From Aeromicrobium flavum (GTDB lineage Bacteria > Actinomycetota > Actinomycetes > Propionibacteriales > Nocardioidaceae), in contig NZ_BJZQ01000013.1 in NCBI RefSeq assembly GCF_007992115.1, forward strand, positions 1 through 64,000: 64,000 nucleotides of DNA, given 5' to 3'. A model generated the notes under the pieces. The model was given only the letters and a program-made list of their open reading frames with translations. It was not told the DNA's origin and did no database searches. A program made the position numbers and the translations under genes. Every line of letters starts with the position of its first letter. Within the stretch, counting starts at the first letter, position 1. Below, piece after piece: positions 16,017 through 23,659 of the stretch.

Positions 16017-16915
16017 GGTCGCTGGCGCGGATCGCGGCCGTGCTCGCCGGTGCCGCCCTCACGGTCGGCGGCCTGGCGGGAGCGGCCGACGCAGCGCGCA
16101 CGTGCACCGCCTACGGGGACAGCGACCCGCGCACGCCCGGCATCCAGTACGGCTGCGTCGAGTGGTCGGGTGACGACACGTCGGACGACGACACCGGGTC
16201 GGACAACGGCAACGGCAACGACAACGGGTCGCCCGCCCCGCCCCAGTGCACGTTCCACGGCATCTACGACGACTTCTGCATCGGGAAGCGGGCCTGTTAC
16301 AAGAACGACCCCGCGGCGGTCCAGGACGTCGAGCGGGCCCGCGAGGACACCCCGGGGCTCGCGGACAAGCCCGCCGACGCCGAGCGCCTCATCTTCACCG
16401 GCTGCCGGGAGACTCCCGACTCCGAGGAGGTGCGCCGCTACTACTGGGACACCGAGCTCGAGGAGACGACCGTCTCGGTCGTCGACCGCATCCGCGCCGC
16501 CCGCGGAGCGCTCCGGCTGCCCACCGTGACAGCGACCTTCAACCCGCCCACTCGCACGCTGGTCAACATCGAGACCTGGTGGTGGGCCCAGGGCGCACCC
16601 GCCGCCGAGATCGTGGGAACCCCCGCCCTGGGCATGCGCGCGATCGCCAGCCCGCGCGGCATGACGGTCAGCGTGGCCGGCCAGTCGGTCTCGTGTCCCC
16701 TGGTGACGAGGATGGCCGACACGTGCGCCATGCAGTTCCGGCGGGCCGGCGACCATCCCGCCACGATGACGCTCACCTACGACATCCGGTTCGAGATGGG
16801 CGGGACGGTCATCCCCGTCCCTGCGGGCGCCCAGGACCTGATGACCCTCACCACCACCGCCACGACCACGGTGCCCGTCCGTGAGGTCCAGTCGATCGTC
16901 ACGGACGTCGACTGA
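16010..16915 (+). CDS. Secreted protein of unknown function with Asp/Asn-rich linker
   Basis: 301 residues from GTG 16010, which overlaps the preceding stop (GTGCTGA). A signal peptide (about 1-28, ending A-D-A-A) is followed by a cysteine-containing segment, a low-complexity acidic linker (about 46-71, rich in D, N, G, S), a second cysteine-rich part (C-T-F-H-G-I-Y-D-D-F-C-I-G and a following C) and a C-terminal domain (about 150-301) with tryptophans W-W-W-A. Similar linker-bearing exported proteins are common in Nocardioidaceae and have no assigned role. Translational coupling suggests it works with the lipoprotein encoded just upstream. Confidence 0.7.
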   Translation: MLRSLARIAAVLAGAALTVGGLAGAADAARTCTAYGDSDPRTPGIQYGCVEWSGDDTSDDDTGSDNGNGNDNGSPAPPQCTFHGIYDDFCIGKRACYKNDPAAVQDVERAREDTPGLADKPADAERLIFTGCRETPDSEEVRRYYWDTELEETTVSVVDRIRAARGALRLPTVTATFNPPTRTLVNIETWWWAQGAPAAEIVGTPALGMRAIASPRGMTVSVAGQSVSCPLVTRMADTCAMQFRRAGDHPATMTLTYDIRFEMGGTVIPVPAGAQDLMTLTTTATTTVPVREVQSIVTDVD

Positions 16916-16919
16916 CCCT

Positions 16920-16925
16920 TAGGGT
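16920..16925 (+). promoter_or_regulatory. -10 box of a leaderless promoter (LigD-type polymerase gene)
   Basis: TAGGGT, six bases before ATG 16932. It lies inside the perfect palindrome GACCCT-T-AGGGTC (16914-16926), which also covers the stop codon region of the preceding gene. Confidence 0.55.
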
Positions 16926-16931
16926 CGGGCC

Positions 16932-17987
16932 ATGGGGGCAACAGCTGTCGAGATCGAGGCCGGCGGGCGCACCGTGCGCGTCTCGAGCCCGGACCGGGTC
17001 ATCTTCGAGAAGACCGATCGAACGCCGGACATCACCAAGCTCGAGGTGGTCGAGTACTTCGTCTCCGTGGAGGACGGGCTCATGCGAGCCCTGCGCGAGC
17101 GGCCGACCACCCTGGAGCGCTGGCCGAAGGGCGTCCGCGAGGACATGGTGATGGCCACGCGAGCCGACGGCCACGGCGATGCGTTCTACCAGAAGCGGGT
17201 GCCCAAGGGCGCTCCCCCGTACCTCGAGACGGTGCGCATCCACTTCCCCTCCGGCCGTCGCGCCGACGAGATCTGCCCCACCGAGATCGCCGTGCCCGCA
17301 TGGGCCGCCCACATGGGCACGATCACCTTCCACCCGTGGCCCGTCCGGCGCGCCGACGTCGACCACCCCGACGAGATCCGGATCGACCTCGACCCCCAGC
17401 CGGGCACCGACTTCCACGACGCGCAGCGCGTCGCGAAGGTCGCCAAGGAGCTGCTCGAGGAGATCGGCATCCGCGGGTTCGCCAAGACCAGCGGCAACCG
17501 CGGCGTCCATGTCTTCGCGCGGATCGAGCCGACGTGGACGTTCACCGACGTGCGACACGCGGCGCTCGCCTTCGGCCGCGAGCTCGAGCGTCGCGACGAC
17601 GGCGTGACGACCGCGTGGTGGAAGGAGGAGCGCGGCGAGAAGATCTTCGTCGACTTCAACCAGAACGCGCGCGACCGCACGATCGCCAGCGCCTACAGCC
17701 TGCGCCCCAAGCCCGGGGCGCCCGTGTCCACGCCGCTGACGTGGGACGAGCTGTTCGACGTCGACGACCCGCGCGAGCTCAACCTCACGACGGTGCCGTC
17801 CCTGCTGGAGCGCCGGCCCGACCCCTGGACCGAGATCGACGACGTCCACCACTCGCTGCAGACACTCCTCGACTGGTACGACCGCGACGAGGAGAACGGC
17901 CTCGGCGAGATGCCCTACCCGCCCGACTACCCGAAGATGCCCGGCGAGCCTCGCCGGGTCCAGCCGTCCCGCAAGAAGACCGACTAG
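16932..17987 (+). CDS. LigD-type DNA primase/polymerase (PolDom)
   Basis: 351 residues; a stand-alone archaeo-eukaryotic primase domain of the LigD polymerase family. Catalytic aspartates D152 and D154 are in R-I-D-L-D-P-Q, the nucleotide-binding S-G-N-R-G-V-H-V-F is at 187-195, and the third acidic residue is D241 in F-V-D-F-N-Q-N. This family fills gaps and adds ribonucleotides during bacterial non-homologous end joining or base excision repair. No ligase or nuclease domain is attached; an ATP-dependent ligase is encoded separately at 19147-20235. The stop shares CTAG with the converging GAF-ANTAR gene. Confidence 0.92.
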   Translation: MGATAVEIEAGGRTVRVSSPDRVIFEKTDRTPDITKLEVVEYFVSVEDGLMRALRERPTTLERWPKGVREDMVMATRADGHGDAFYQKRVPKGAPPYLETVRIHFPSGRRADEICPTEIAVPAWAAHMGTITFHPWPVRRADVDHPDEIRIDLDPQPGTDFHDAQRVAKVAKELLEEIGIRGFAKTSGNRGVHVFARIEPTWTFTDVRHAALAFGRELERRDDGVTTAWWKEERGEKIFVDFNQNARDRTIASAYSLRPKPGAPVSTPLTWDELFDVDDPRELNLTTVPSLLERRPDPWTEIDDVHHSLQTLLDWYDRDEENGLGEMPYPPDYPKMPGEPRRVQPSRKKTD

Positions 17988-18763
17988 CCGTCCAGCGCCT
18001 CCGCGGCATCACGGGGATGCCCGGTGGTGGCGCGGGTGCGCAGCACGTCCTGGGCCACCTCGACGAGCCGCACGTTCTCGGCCTGGGAGCGACGACGCAG
18101 GTACGCGAACGACGTCTCGGCGTCGAGGTCGTACGCCTGCATGAGCACCCCCTGTGCCTGACCGATCACCGTGCGGCTGTCGAGCGCGACCTGCATGTTC
18201 AGGTGCGTCACGGCATTGGCGTACGCCACGGCCGCCTGCGACGCAAGCAGCTCCAGCACGTCAAGATCCGCCCGCGTGAACGCCGCTCGGCGCGTGTCGT
18301 AGACGTTCAGGGAGCCGTAGCTCCGTCCGCGCGACTCCATCCGCGCACTGATGCTGGACCGGTAGCCGACCTTCATCGCCTCCGGTCCCCAGCGCGGCCA
18401 GCGCTCGTCCGTCGCGACGTCCTCCACGAGGAAGACGCTGGTGTCGGTGCGGATCGCGTCGAGGCACGGCCCCTCGTCCAGCTCGGCCTGCAGCCGGTGC
18501 GCACGGGCGACCCCCTCGGACGTCTCGCCGAGCGTGTCGATCCGGCCCTTGGCCTTCAACAGCATGATGCCGGAGTCCTCCCCGTCGACCGCGGTGCGCG
18601 CGTACTCGGCGATGTGTCGCACCGCCTTCTCCGGCGCCTCGTGCACCTCGGCCGCCATCTCGATCAGCAACCGGTGAATTCCCTGGTCCATCCGCAGCAA
18701 GTCCTTCCACGGCCCCACTCGGGGCATCGACATCATCGTGTCACGAGCAAGGACGCGTGGCAT
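17984..18763 (-). CDS. GAF-ANTAR domain regulator
   Basis: 259 residues if it starts at ATG 18763. A GAF sensory domain (about 40-185) is followed by a C-terminal ANTAR RNA-binding domain (about 195-250, L-D-S-R-T-V-I-G-Q-A-Q-G-V-L-M with the following helices E-T-S-F-A-Y-L-R-R-R-S-Q). ANTAR proteins bind tandem RNA hairpins and prevent transcription termination; GAF-ANTAR chains usually respond to a small molecule. Several in-frame ATGs lie between 18691 and 18763; TAGCGC six bases before 18763 weakly favours the longest form. No target hairpin pair is obvious next to the gene. Confidence 0.85.
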   Translation of the reverse strand: MPRVLARDTMMSMPRVGPWKDLLRMDQGIHRLLIEMAAEVHEAPEKAVRHIAEYARTAVDGEDSGIMLLKAKGRIDTLGETSEGVARAHRLQAELDEGPCLDAIRTDTSVFLVEDVATDERWPRWGPEAMKVGYRSSISARMESRGRSYGSLNVYDTRRAAFTRADLDVLELLASQAAVAYANAVTHLNMQVALDSRTVIGQAQGVLMQAYDLDAETSFAYLRRRSQAENVRLVEVAQDVLRTRATTGHPRDAAEALDG

Positions 18764-18773
18764 CGCGGAGCGC

Positions 18774-18779
18774 TACCCT
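18774..18779 (+). promoter_or_regulatory. -10 box of a leaderless promoter (DUF2510 gene)
   Basis: TACCCT, six bases before GTG 18786. On the other strand the same bases contribute to a possible -10 (TAGCGC) for the GAF-ANTAR gene, so the two promoters overlap. Confidence 0.55.
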
Positions 18780-18785
18780 CAGGCG

Positions 18786-19136
18786 GTGACGCACGAGCAG
18801 GTGCCCGCGGGCTGGTACGACGATCCCGCCGGCAGCGGGGGCAAGCGGTTCTGGAACGGCCGGTCGTGGACCGAGCGGGTCGAGGGCGGTGCAGCAGGGC
18901 TTCCGTTCGGGCGCCTCGAGGCTCGGTCGCGTGCCACGGGTCCCTCGCGGTCGTCGCGGGCCCAGGACCGCATCCCCGACGGCTTCATGCTGCTCAACGG
19001 CCACCAGGTGCGGATCGGCGCGGGCCTGCCGCAGGAGCCCCAACGCACCGTCAACGTCCGCGGGATCGTCCTGGCCGTCGTGGTCGCCGCGCTCCTGCTC
19101 GCGTGGCTCGTCGGGCTCGCGAGCAGCATCGGCTGA
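18786..19136 (+). CDS. DUF2510 domain membrane protein
   Basis: 116 residues from GTG 18786. Residues about 8-32 (A-G-W-Y-D-D-P ... R-F-W-N-G-R-S-W-T) form the DUF2510 motif, a short tryptophan-rich module found almost only in actinobacterial membrane proteins. A linker leads to one hydrophobic helix (about 91-113) at the C-terminus, so it is probably tail-anchored with the DUF2510 part inside. Function is unknown. It converges on the ligase gene. Confidence 0.8.
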   Translation: MTHEQVPAGWYDDPAGSGGKRFWNGRSWTERVEGGAAGLPFGRLEARSRATGPSRSSRAQDRIPDGFMLLNGHQVRIGAGLPQEPQRTVNVRGIVLAVVVAALLLAWLVGLASSIG

Positions 19137-19146
19137 CCGTCGTCGG

Positions 19147-20235
19147 TCACTGCAGGACGTCACCGAGGTCGTACCGCGCGACCTCCTCCAGCTGGGCGTA
19201 GGTGCAGGACTTTGGCTCGCGGTCGGGCCGCCAGCGCTGGAAGCGTGCGGTGTGGCGGAACCTCGCCTGGTCGCCCTCGCCCTCCATGTGCTCGTAGGCG
19301 ACCTCGACCACCCGCTCGGGACGCAACGGCACGAACGACAGGTCCTTCGTGCCGGTCCAGCGGCTCTGCCCGCCCGGCAGCCGACCCGAGGCCTGCGCGG
19401 CCTCGTCGCGCCACTGGTTCCAGGGGTGCGACTCCCCCTCGGCCAGCCGGAGCGGCGCCAGCTCGTCGATCAGCTCGGCCCGGCGGGCCTCGGTGAACGA
19501 CGCCGCGACGCCCACGTGCTGCAGGCGCCCGTCGTCCGCGAAGATCCCCAGCAGCATCGACCCCAGCAGGGGGCGGTCGGCGGTCGAGTTCTTGTGCAGC
19601 CGGTAGCCCGCCACCACGACGTCGGCCGTCCGCGCGTGCTTGACCTTCACCATCGTCCGGCCGTTGGGCACGTAGGGAGTGTCCAGCCGTTTGGCGATCA
19701 CGCCGTCGAGCCCGGCGCCCTCGAACGTGGTGAACCACTCCTCCGCCTCGGCGGGGTCCTCCGTCACGCGGGTGACGTGGACCGGAGCCGACGCCGACGC
19801 GAGCGCCTCGGCCAGAGCCGGTCGGCGGACCGACAGCGGCTCGTCCAGGAAGGACCGGTCGCCCAGTGCGAGGAGGTCGAACGCCACGAACGACGCCGGC
19901 GTCTCACGGCTCAGCATCGTCACGCGCGACTCCGCCGGGTGGATCCGGTTGCTCAGCGCGTCGAAGCTCAGCCTGCCGTCGAGGGCGATGACGATCTCGC
20001 CGTCGAGCACGCACCGGGCGGGCGTGTTCGCGCGGATCGAGGCGACGACGTCCGGGAAGTAGCGCGTCAGCGGCTTGGTCGACCGGCTCGCGATCTCGAC
20101 CTCGTCGCCGTCGCGGAAGATCACCGCGCGGAAGCCGTCCCACTTGGGCTCGTAGAGCAGGCCGTCGCCGTGCGGCACCTGCTTGGCGGACTTGGCGAGC
20201 ATCGGCGCCAGCGGCGGCATCACGGGCAGGTCCAT
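19147..20235 (-). CDS. ATP-dependent DNA ligase (LigC type)
   Basis: 362 residues. The adenylated lysine is K31 in Y-E-P-K-W-D-G-F-R-A; further nucleotidyltransferase motifs are R-S-T-K-P, V-L-D-G-E-I-V, F-V-A-F-D-L-L, D-G-V-I-A-K-R and M-V-K-V-K-H, followed by an OB domain (about 210-362). The size and lack of extra domains fit the LigC or stand-alone LigD ligase group. It seals nicks using ATP. The LigD-type polymerase at 16932 is its likely partner; no ku gene lies in the window. ATG 20235 is preferred to a TTG six codons upstream because an A-G-G-x-T-G-A-A stretch lies at a suitable distance. Confidence 0.92.
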   Translation of the reverse strand: MDLPVMPPLAPMLAKSAKQVPHGDGLLYEPKWDGFRAVIFRDGDEVEIASRSTKPLTRYFPDVVASIRANTPARCVLDGEIVIALDGRLSFDALSNRIHPAESRVTMLSRETPASFVAFDLLALGDRSFLDEPLSVRRPALAEALASASAPVHVTRVTEDPAEAEEWFTTFEGAGLDGVIAKRLDTPYVPNGRTMVKVKHARTADVVVAGYRLHKNSTADRPLLGSMLLGIFADDGRLQHVGVAASFTEARRAELIDELAPLRLAEGESHPWNQWRDEAAQASGRLPGGQSRWTGTKDLSFVPLRPERVVEVAYEHMEGEGDQARFRHTARFQRWRPDREPKSCTYAQLEEVARYDLGDVLQ

Positions 20236-20254
20236 GGCTTCAACCTGCCACAAC

Positions 20255-20260
20255 TAGAAT
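20255..20260 (+). promoter_or_regulatory. -10 box of a leaderless promoter (ABC exporter)
   Basis: TAGAAT, six bases before GTG 20267. Confidence 0.55.
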
Positions 20261-20266
20261 GTTCCG

Positions 20267-21211
20267 GTGCCCTCCACGACGTCCGTTCCCGCTGTCGAGG
20301 TTCGCGACCTCGTCATGCACTACGGCCGCGGCGACGGGCAGGTTCGGGCGGTCGACGGGCTGAGCCTCCAGGTCGCTCCGGGCACCGTCACCGCGATCCT
20401 CGGCCCCAACGGCGCGGGCAAGACCACCACGATCGAGACGTGCGAGGGATTCCGCCGCCCGCAGTCCGGACAGGTCCGGGTGCTGGGACTCGACCCGGTC
20501 GGCGACGCCGAGGAGCTGCGCCCCCGCGTCGGCGTGATGCTGCAGTCCGGCGGCGCGTGGCTGGGCGTGCGCGCCGGCGAGATGCTGCGGCACATGGCGT
20601 CGCTGTACGCCCACCCGATGCCGGTCGAGCCGCTCGTGGAACGGCTCGGGATGACCTCCTTCGCCCGCACCACCTACCGGCGGCTCTCCGGCGGGCAGAA
20701 GCAGCGGCTCTCGCTGGCGATGGCGATCGTCGGCCGGCCCGAGCTGGTCTTCCTCGACGAGCCCACGGCCGGCCTCGATCCCCAGTCCCGCCGCGCCACG
20801 TGGGACCTCGTCGACGAGTTGCGTCGGCACGGCGTCACCACCGTGCTGACGACGCACTACATGGACGAGGCACAGCAGCTCTCGGACTTCGTCCACATCA
20901 TCGACGCCGGTCGCGTCATCGCGTCGGGCACGCCCACCGAGCTCGTCGCCGACGGCGCCCAGAACACGATCCGGCTGCGCACCCGCGCCGGCCTCGACAC
21001 GGACTCCCTGGCCAAGGAGCTGCCCGCGGGCGCCACCGTCGCCGAGCCCGAGCCGGGCCACTACGTCCTGACGACCGGGGTCGACCCCGCCGTCCTGCAC
21101 CGCCTCACCGGCTGGTGCGCCGCGCACGACGTGCTGGTCGACTCGGTCCTCGTCGAGCACCAGACCCTCGAGGACCGGTTCCTCGAGTTGACCGGGCGGG
21201 AACTGCGATGA
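20267..21211 (+). CDS. ABC-2 type exporter, ATP-binding subunit
   Basis: 314 residues. Walker A G-P-N-G-A-G-K-T-T-T is at about 44-53, the signature L-S-G-G-Q-K-Q-R at about 140, Walker B L-V-F-L-D-E-P-T-A-G-L-D follows, and the H-loop is in L-T-T-H-Y-M-D-E. The C-terminal extension (about 230-314) is the accessory domain of DrrA/CcmA-type drug or polymer exporters. It is coupled to the permease gene by an ATGA overlap. The neighbouring heme A synthase gene may be on the same message, but the substrate is unknown. Confidence 0.93.
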   Translation: MPSTTSVPAVEVRDLVMHYGRGDGQVRAVDGLSLQVAPGTVTAILGPNGAGKTTTIETCEGFRRPQSGQVRVLGLDPVGDAEELRPRVGVMLQSGGAWLGVRAGEMLRHMASLYAHPMPVEPLVERLGMTSFARTTYRRLSGGQKQRLSLAMAIVGRPELVFLDEPTAGLDPQSRRATWDLVDELRRHGVTTVLTTHYMDEAQQLSDFVHIIDAGRVIASGTPTELVADGAQNTIRLRTRAGLDTDSLAKELPAGATVAEPEPGHYVLTTGVDPAVLHRLTGWCAAHDVLVDSVLVEHQTLEDRFLELTGRELR

Positions 21212-21978
21212 CCTCCCTCGACCTCTCCCCCGCCCCCGGCGCCGCCTCCCGGGCGCGCCGCCTCCGGGCGCAGACCGCGATGGAGCTGCGCCTCACCGTC
21301 CGCAACGGCGAGCAGATGGTGGTGACGTTCGTCATCCCGCTGCTGCTGCTGATCGTCGGCTCGCGCTCGGACCGGTTCATCGACAGCGACCGGCCCCTCG
21401 ACGTGCTCGCGCCCGGCGTGCTGGGGCTGGCGATCGTGTCGACCTCCTTCACGTCGCTGGCCATCGCCACCGCCTTCGAGCGCCGTTACGGCGTCCTCAA
21501 GCGGCTCGGCGCCACGCCGCTGTCCCGCAGCGGACTGCTCGGCGGCAAGGTCGGCGCCGTCGCGATCCTGCAGGTCGCCCAGTTCGCGGTGCTCGGCGGA
21601 CTGGCGGTGGCCCTGGGGTGGCGCCCCGAGGAGCCCGTCGCCGGGGTGGTCTGGCTGCTCGTGCTCGGCCTGCTCGGCACCATCGCCTTCGGTGGCCTGG
21701 GGCTGCTCCTCGCGGGCACCCTGCGCGCCGAGGCCACGCTGGCCCTGGCCAACCTGATCTACGTGCTGCTGCTGGTGGGCGGCGGTCTGCTGCTGCCGCT
21801 CGACCGTCATCCCGAGGCCGCCCGCGGCCTCGTCACCCTGCTCCCCTCCGGGGCCCTGGGCGAGGGCCTGCGCGAGGCCTTCGCGACCGGGTCGCCCGGT
21901 ACGTTCGTCGTGGTGGTGCTCGCCGTGTGGGCCGTCGTGGCCGCGGCTGCCGCCGGAAGGTGGTTCCGATGGGAGTGA
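21208..21978 (+). CDS. ABC-2 type exporter, permease subunit
   Basis: 256 residues with about six membrane helices (for example 40-50, 68-88, 115-140, 145-170, 180-195, 230-250). The cytosolic loop F-E-R-R-Y-G-V-L-K-R-L-G-A-T-P between helices 2 and 3 is typical of ABC-2 permeases of the DrrB type. It pairs with the ATPase encoded upstream (ATGA overlap), and its last bases overlap the start of ctaA, giving a three-gene unit. In several actinobacteria an ABC-2 pair precedes ctaA, so a role in heme or cytochrome maturation is conceivable but unproved. Confidence 0.92.
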   Translation: MTSLDLSPAPGAASRARRLRAQTAMELRLTVRNGEQMVVTFVIPLLLLIVGSRSDRFIDSDRPLDVLAPGVLGLAIVSTSFTSLAIATAFERRYGVLKRLGATPLSRSGLLGGKVGAVAILQVAQFAVLGGLAVALGWRPEEPVAGVVWLLVLGLLGTIAFGGLGLLLAGTLRAEATLALANLIYVLLLVGGGLLLPLDRHPEAARGLVTLLPSGALGEGLREAFATGSPGTFVVVVLAVWAVVAAAAAGRWFRWE

Positions 21979-22841
21979 GTGCGGTCTCGCGACGCACCGT
22001 GTCGCAGGCGACGGTCGAGTGGTGGGCCTGGGCCAACCTGGTCGCCAACACCCTGATCATCCTCACCGGCGGGCTGGTCCGGCTCACCAGCTCGGGCTTG
22101 GGCTGCCCCACGTGGCCCCGCTGCACCGATGAGTCCTTCACCCCGCACGGCGCCCTCGGCTGGCACGGCGCGATCGAGTTCGGCAACCGGATGCTGACCT
22201 ACGTGCTGGTCGTCATCGCGATCGGCGCCCTCATCGCCACCTGGCGCTGGACGGCGGCCACCCGCACGCAGCTGCGGCTCGTGCTCGGCATCGCCATCGG
22301 CATCCCGTTTCAGGGGGTCATCGGCGGCATCACCGTGCTGACGGACCTGAACCCGTGGATCGTGTCCCTGCACCTGGTGCTCTCGATGGGGCTCGTCGTC
22401 GCGGCGACGGTGTTCCTGGTCAGCCTGAAGCGCGGCGCGGGCACCGTCGAACGGGTGCCTGCCTGGATCGTGCAGGCGGCCTACGTCGTGCTGCTCGCCG
22501 TGATCTACCTCGGCACCATCGTGACCGGCAGCGGACCGCACGCCGGCGACGCCGATGCACCGCGCAACGACCTGGACCCCGCGTGGTGGAGCCGCATCCA
22601 CGCGCTGAGCGTCTGGACGTTCCTCCTCCTCACGGTGGCGGCGATCGTGCTCACCCGGGGCCGCTCCCGCCGCGCGGGACTCTGGGTGCTGGTGGCCGGC
22701 CTGGCACAGGGCCTGATCGGCTACGTCCAGTACTTCACTGATCTGCCGATCGTCCTGGTGGCGGCCCACCTGGTCGGAGCGGCCGTGCTGCTGACGCTGG
22801 CCACCCGGTGGCTGCTGGCGTCGCGACCCGTCGCATCGTGA
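21969..22841 (+). CDS. ctaA: Heme A synthase (COX15/CtaA)
   Basis: 290 residues, eight predicted TM helices. Heme-ligand histidines occur in W-H-G-A-I-E-F-G-N-R, S-L-H-L-V-L-S, R-I-H-A-L-S-V-W and A-A-H-L-V-G, one per helix as in CtaA; a cysteine pair C-P-T-W-P-R-C lies in the first extracellular loop. It converts heme O to heme A for cytochrome c oxidase, the step after CtaB (24595-23660). ATG 21969 overlaps the permease stop. The last 107 bases overlap the converging GNAT gene. Confidence 0.94.
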   Translation: MGVSAVSRRTVSQATVEWWAWANLVANTLIILTGGLVRLTSSGLGCPTWPRCTDESFTPHGALGWHGAIEFGNRMLTYVLVVIAIGALIATWRWTAATRTQLRLVLGIAIGIPFQGVIGGITVLTDLNPWIVSLHLVLSMGLVVAATVFLVSLKRGAGTVERVPAWIVQAAYVVLLAVIYLGTIVTGSGPHAGDADAPRNDLDPAWWSRIHALSVWTFLLLTVAAIVLTRGRSRRAGLWVLVAGLAQGLIGYVQYFTDLPIVLVAAHLVGAAVLLTLATRWLLASRPVAS

Positions 22842-23277
22842 GCGTGTCCTCCGCGTCCGGCCGGTCGCCCGTCAGCACGAACCCGCAGCCCGCGTAGAAC
22901 GCGATCGCGTCGCGGTTGTCGGCCATGACGCGCAGCCGCACCGGGCGGCTGCCGGCCACCTGCAGCACCGTCTCGACCAGCTGCCGGCCGGCGCCCGCGC
23001 GCCGCGCCTCCGGTGCCACCCACATCGAGATCAGCTCGGGCTCCTCGTCGGCGGTGAGGCCGATCATGCCGACGTCGCGGCCATGCTCGTCGGTCGCCAG
23101 GAACAGCCTCCCGCGCGCCGCGATCCGCGCGCGCCAGCGCTCCTCGGTGTCCCCGCCCTCGATCCACGCGTGGGCGCTGCAGGCGAAGGCGGCCGGGTCC
23201 TCGTCGAGCGCGCGCGTCCGCACCGCCCGCCAGCGGCGCCAGTCCCCCGGCGAGACGGGCGCGATCGTCAGCGTCAC
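22735..23277 (-). CDS. GNAT family N-acetyltransferase
   Basis: 180 residues from GTG 23277, which overlaps the upstream stop (GTGA). The GNAT fold is seen in I-S-M-W-V-A-P-E-A-R-R-A-G-A-G (acetyl-CoA loop at 91-98) and N-R-D-A-I-A-F-Y-A-G-C-G-F (121-133). The domain ends near residue 150 (T-L-T-M-R-R). The last 35 or so residues, rich in Pro, Ala and Gly, are read from the strand opposite the end of ctaA and look non-structural. The substrate cannot be named. Confidence 0.85.
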   Translation of the reverse strand: MTLTIAPVSPGDWRRWRAVRTRALDEDPAAFACSAHAWIEGGDTEERWRARIAARGRLFLATDEHGRDVGMIGLTADEEPELISMWVAPEARRAGAGRQLVETVLQVAGSRPVRLRVMADNRDAIAFYAGCGFVLTGDRPDAEDTLTMRRVATPAATGWPASAARPLRPGGPPPGRSADQ

Positions 23278-23636
23278 GACGCCGGCTGGTCGCGCGAGCG
23301 CCGCACGGCCGACGTGACGAGGACGAGCAGCGCGCCGAACACCGCGGTGCCGAACACGACCATGCCCCAGCCCACGATGAACAGGCCCGAGTCGTCGTCG
23401 GGCGCCCAATCGGTCCAGCAGGCCACGGCGACGCCGACGACAGCCGAGACGATGACCCCCAGCAGCTCCGTGCGCCGGGCGAGCCACCCACAGGCGACGC
23501 CGACCAGCAGCAGCACGACGACGAGTCCCAGGACCTGGGCCACGGAGTACTGGCCGTCCGCATCCGTGCCGAGGAACGCCCACCACGCGGCGAAGGTCGC
23601 GACTGCGGGAAGGAGCCAGGCCAGGAGTGCGCGCAT
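23274..23636 (-). CDS. Small membrane protein, unknown function
   Basis: 120 residues with four hydrophobic helices (about 4-22, 33-52, 58-74, 86-108) and very short loops; the C-terminus is basic. No family motif is recognised. The ATG at 23636 follows TAGGCT by six bases, and the stop overlaps the GNAT start, so the two form a bicistronic unit. It is probably a genuine membrane protein because of its helical pattern and coupling. Confidence 0.75.
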   Translation of the reverse strand: MRALLAWLLPAVATFAAWWAFLGTDADGQYSVAQVLGLVVVLLLVGVACGWLARRTELLGVIVSAVVGVAVACWTDWAPDDDSGLFIVGWGMVVFGTAVFGALLVLVTSAVRRSRDQPAS

Positions 23637-23642
23637 GACGCG

Positions 23643-23648
23643 AGCCTA
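23643..23648 (-). promoter_or_regulatory. -10 box of a leaderless promoter (membrane protein/GNAT unit)
   Basis: TAGGCT on the minus strand, six bases before ATG 23636. Confidence 0.55.
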
Positions 23649-23659
23649 GGGCCTGCCGC

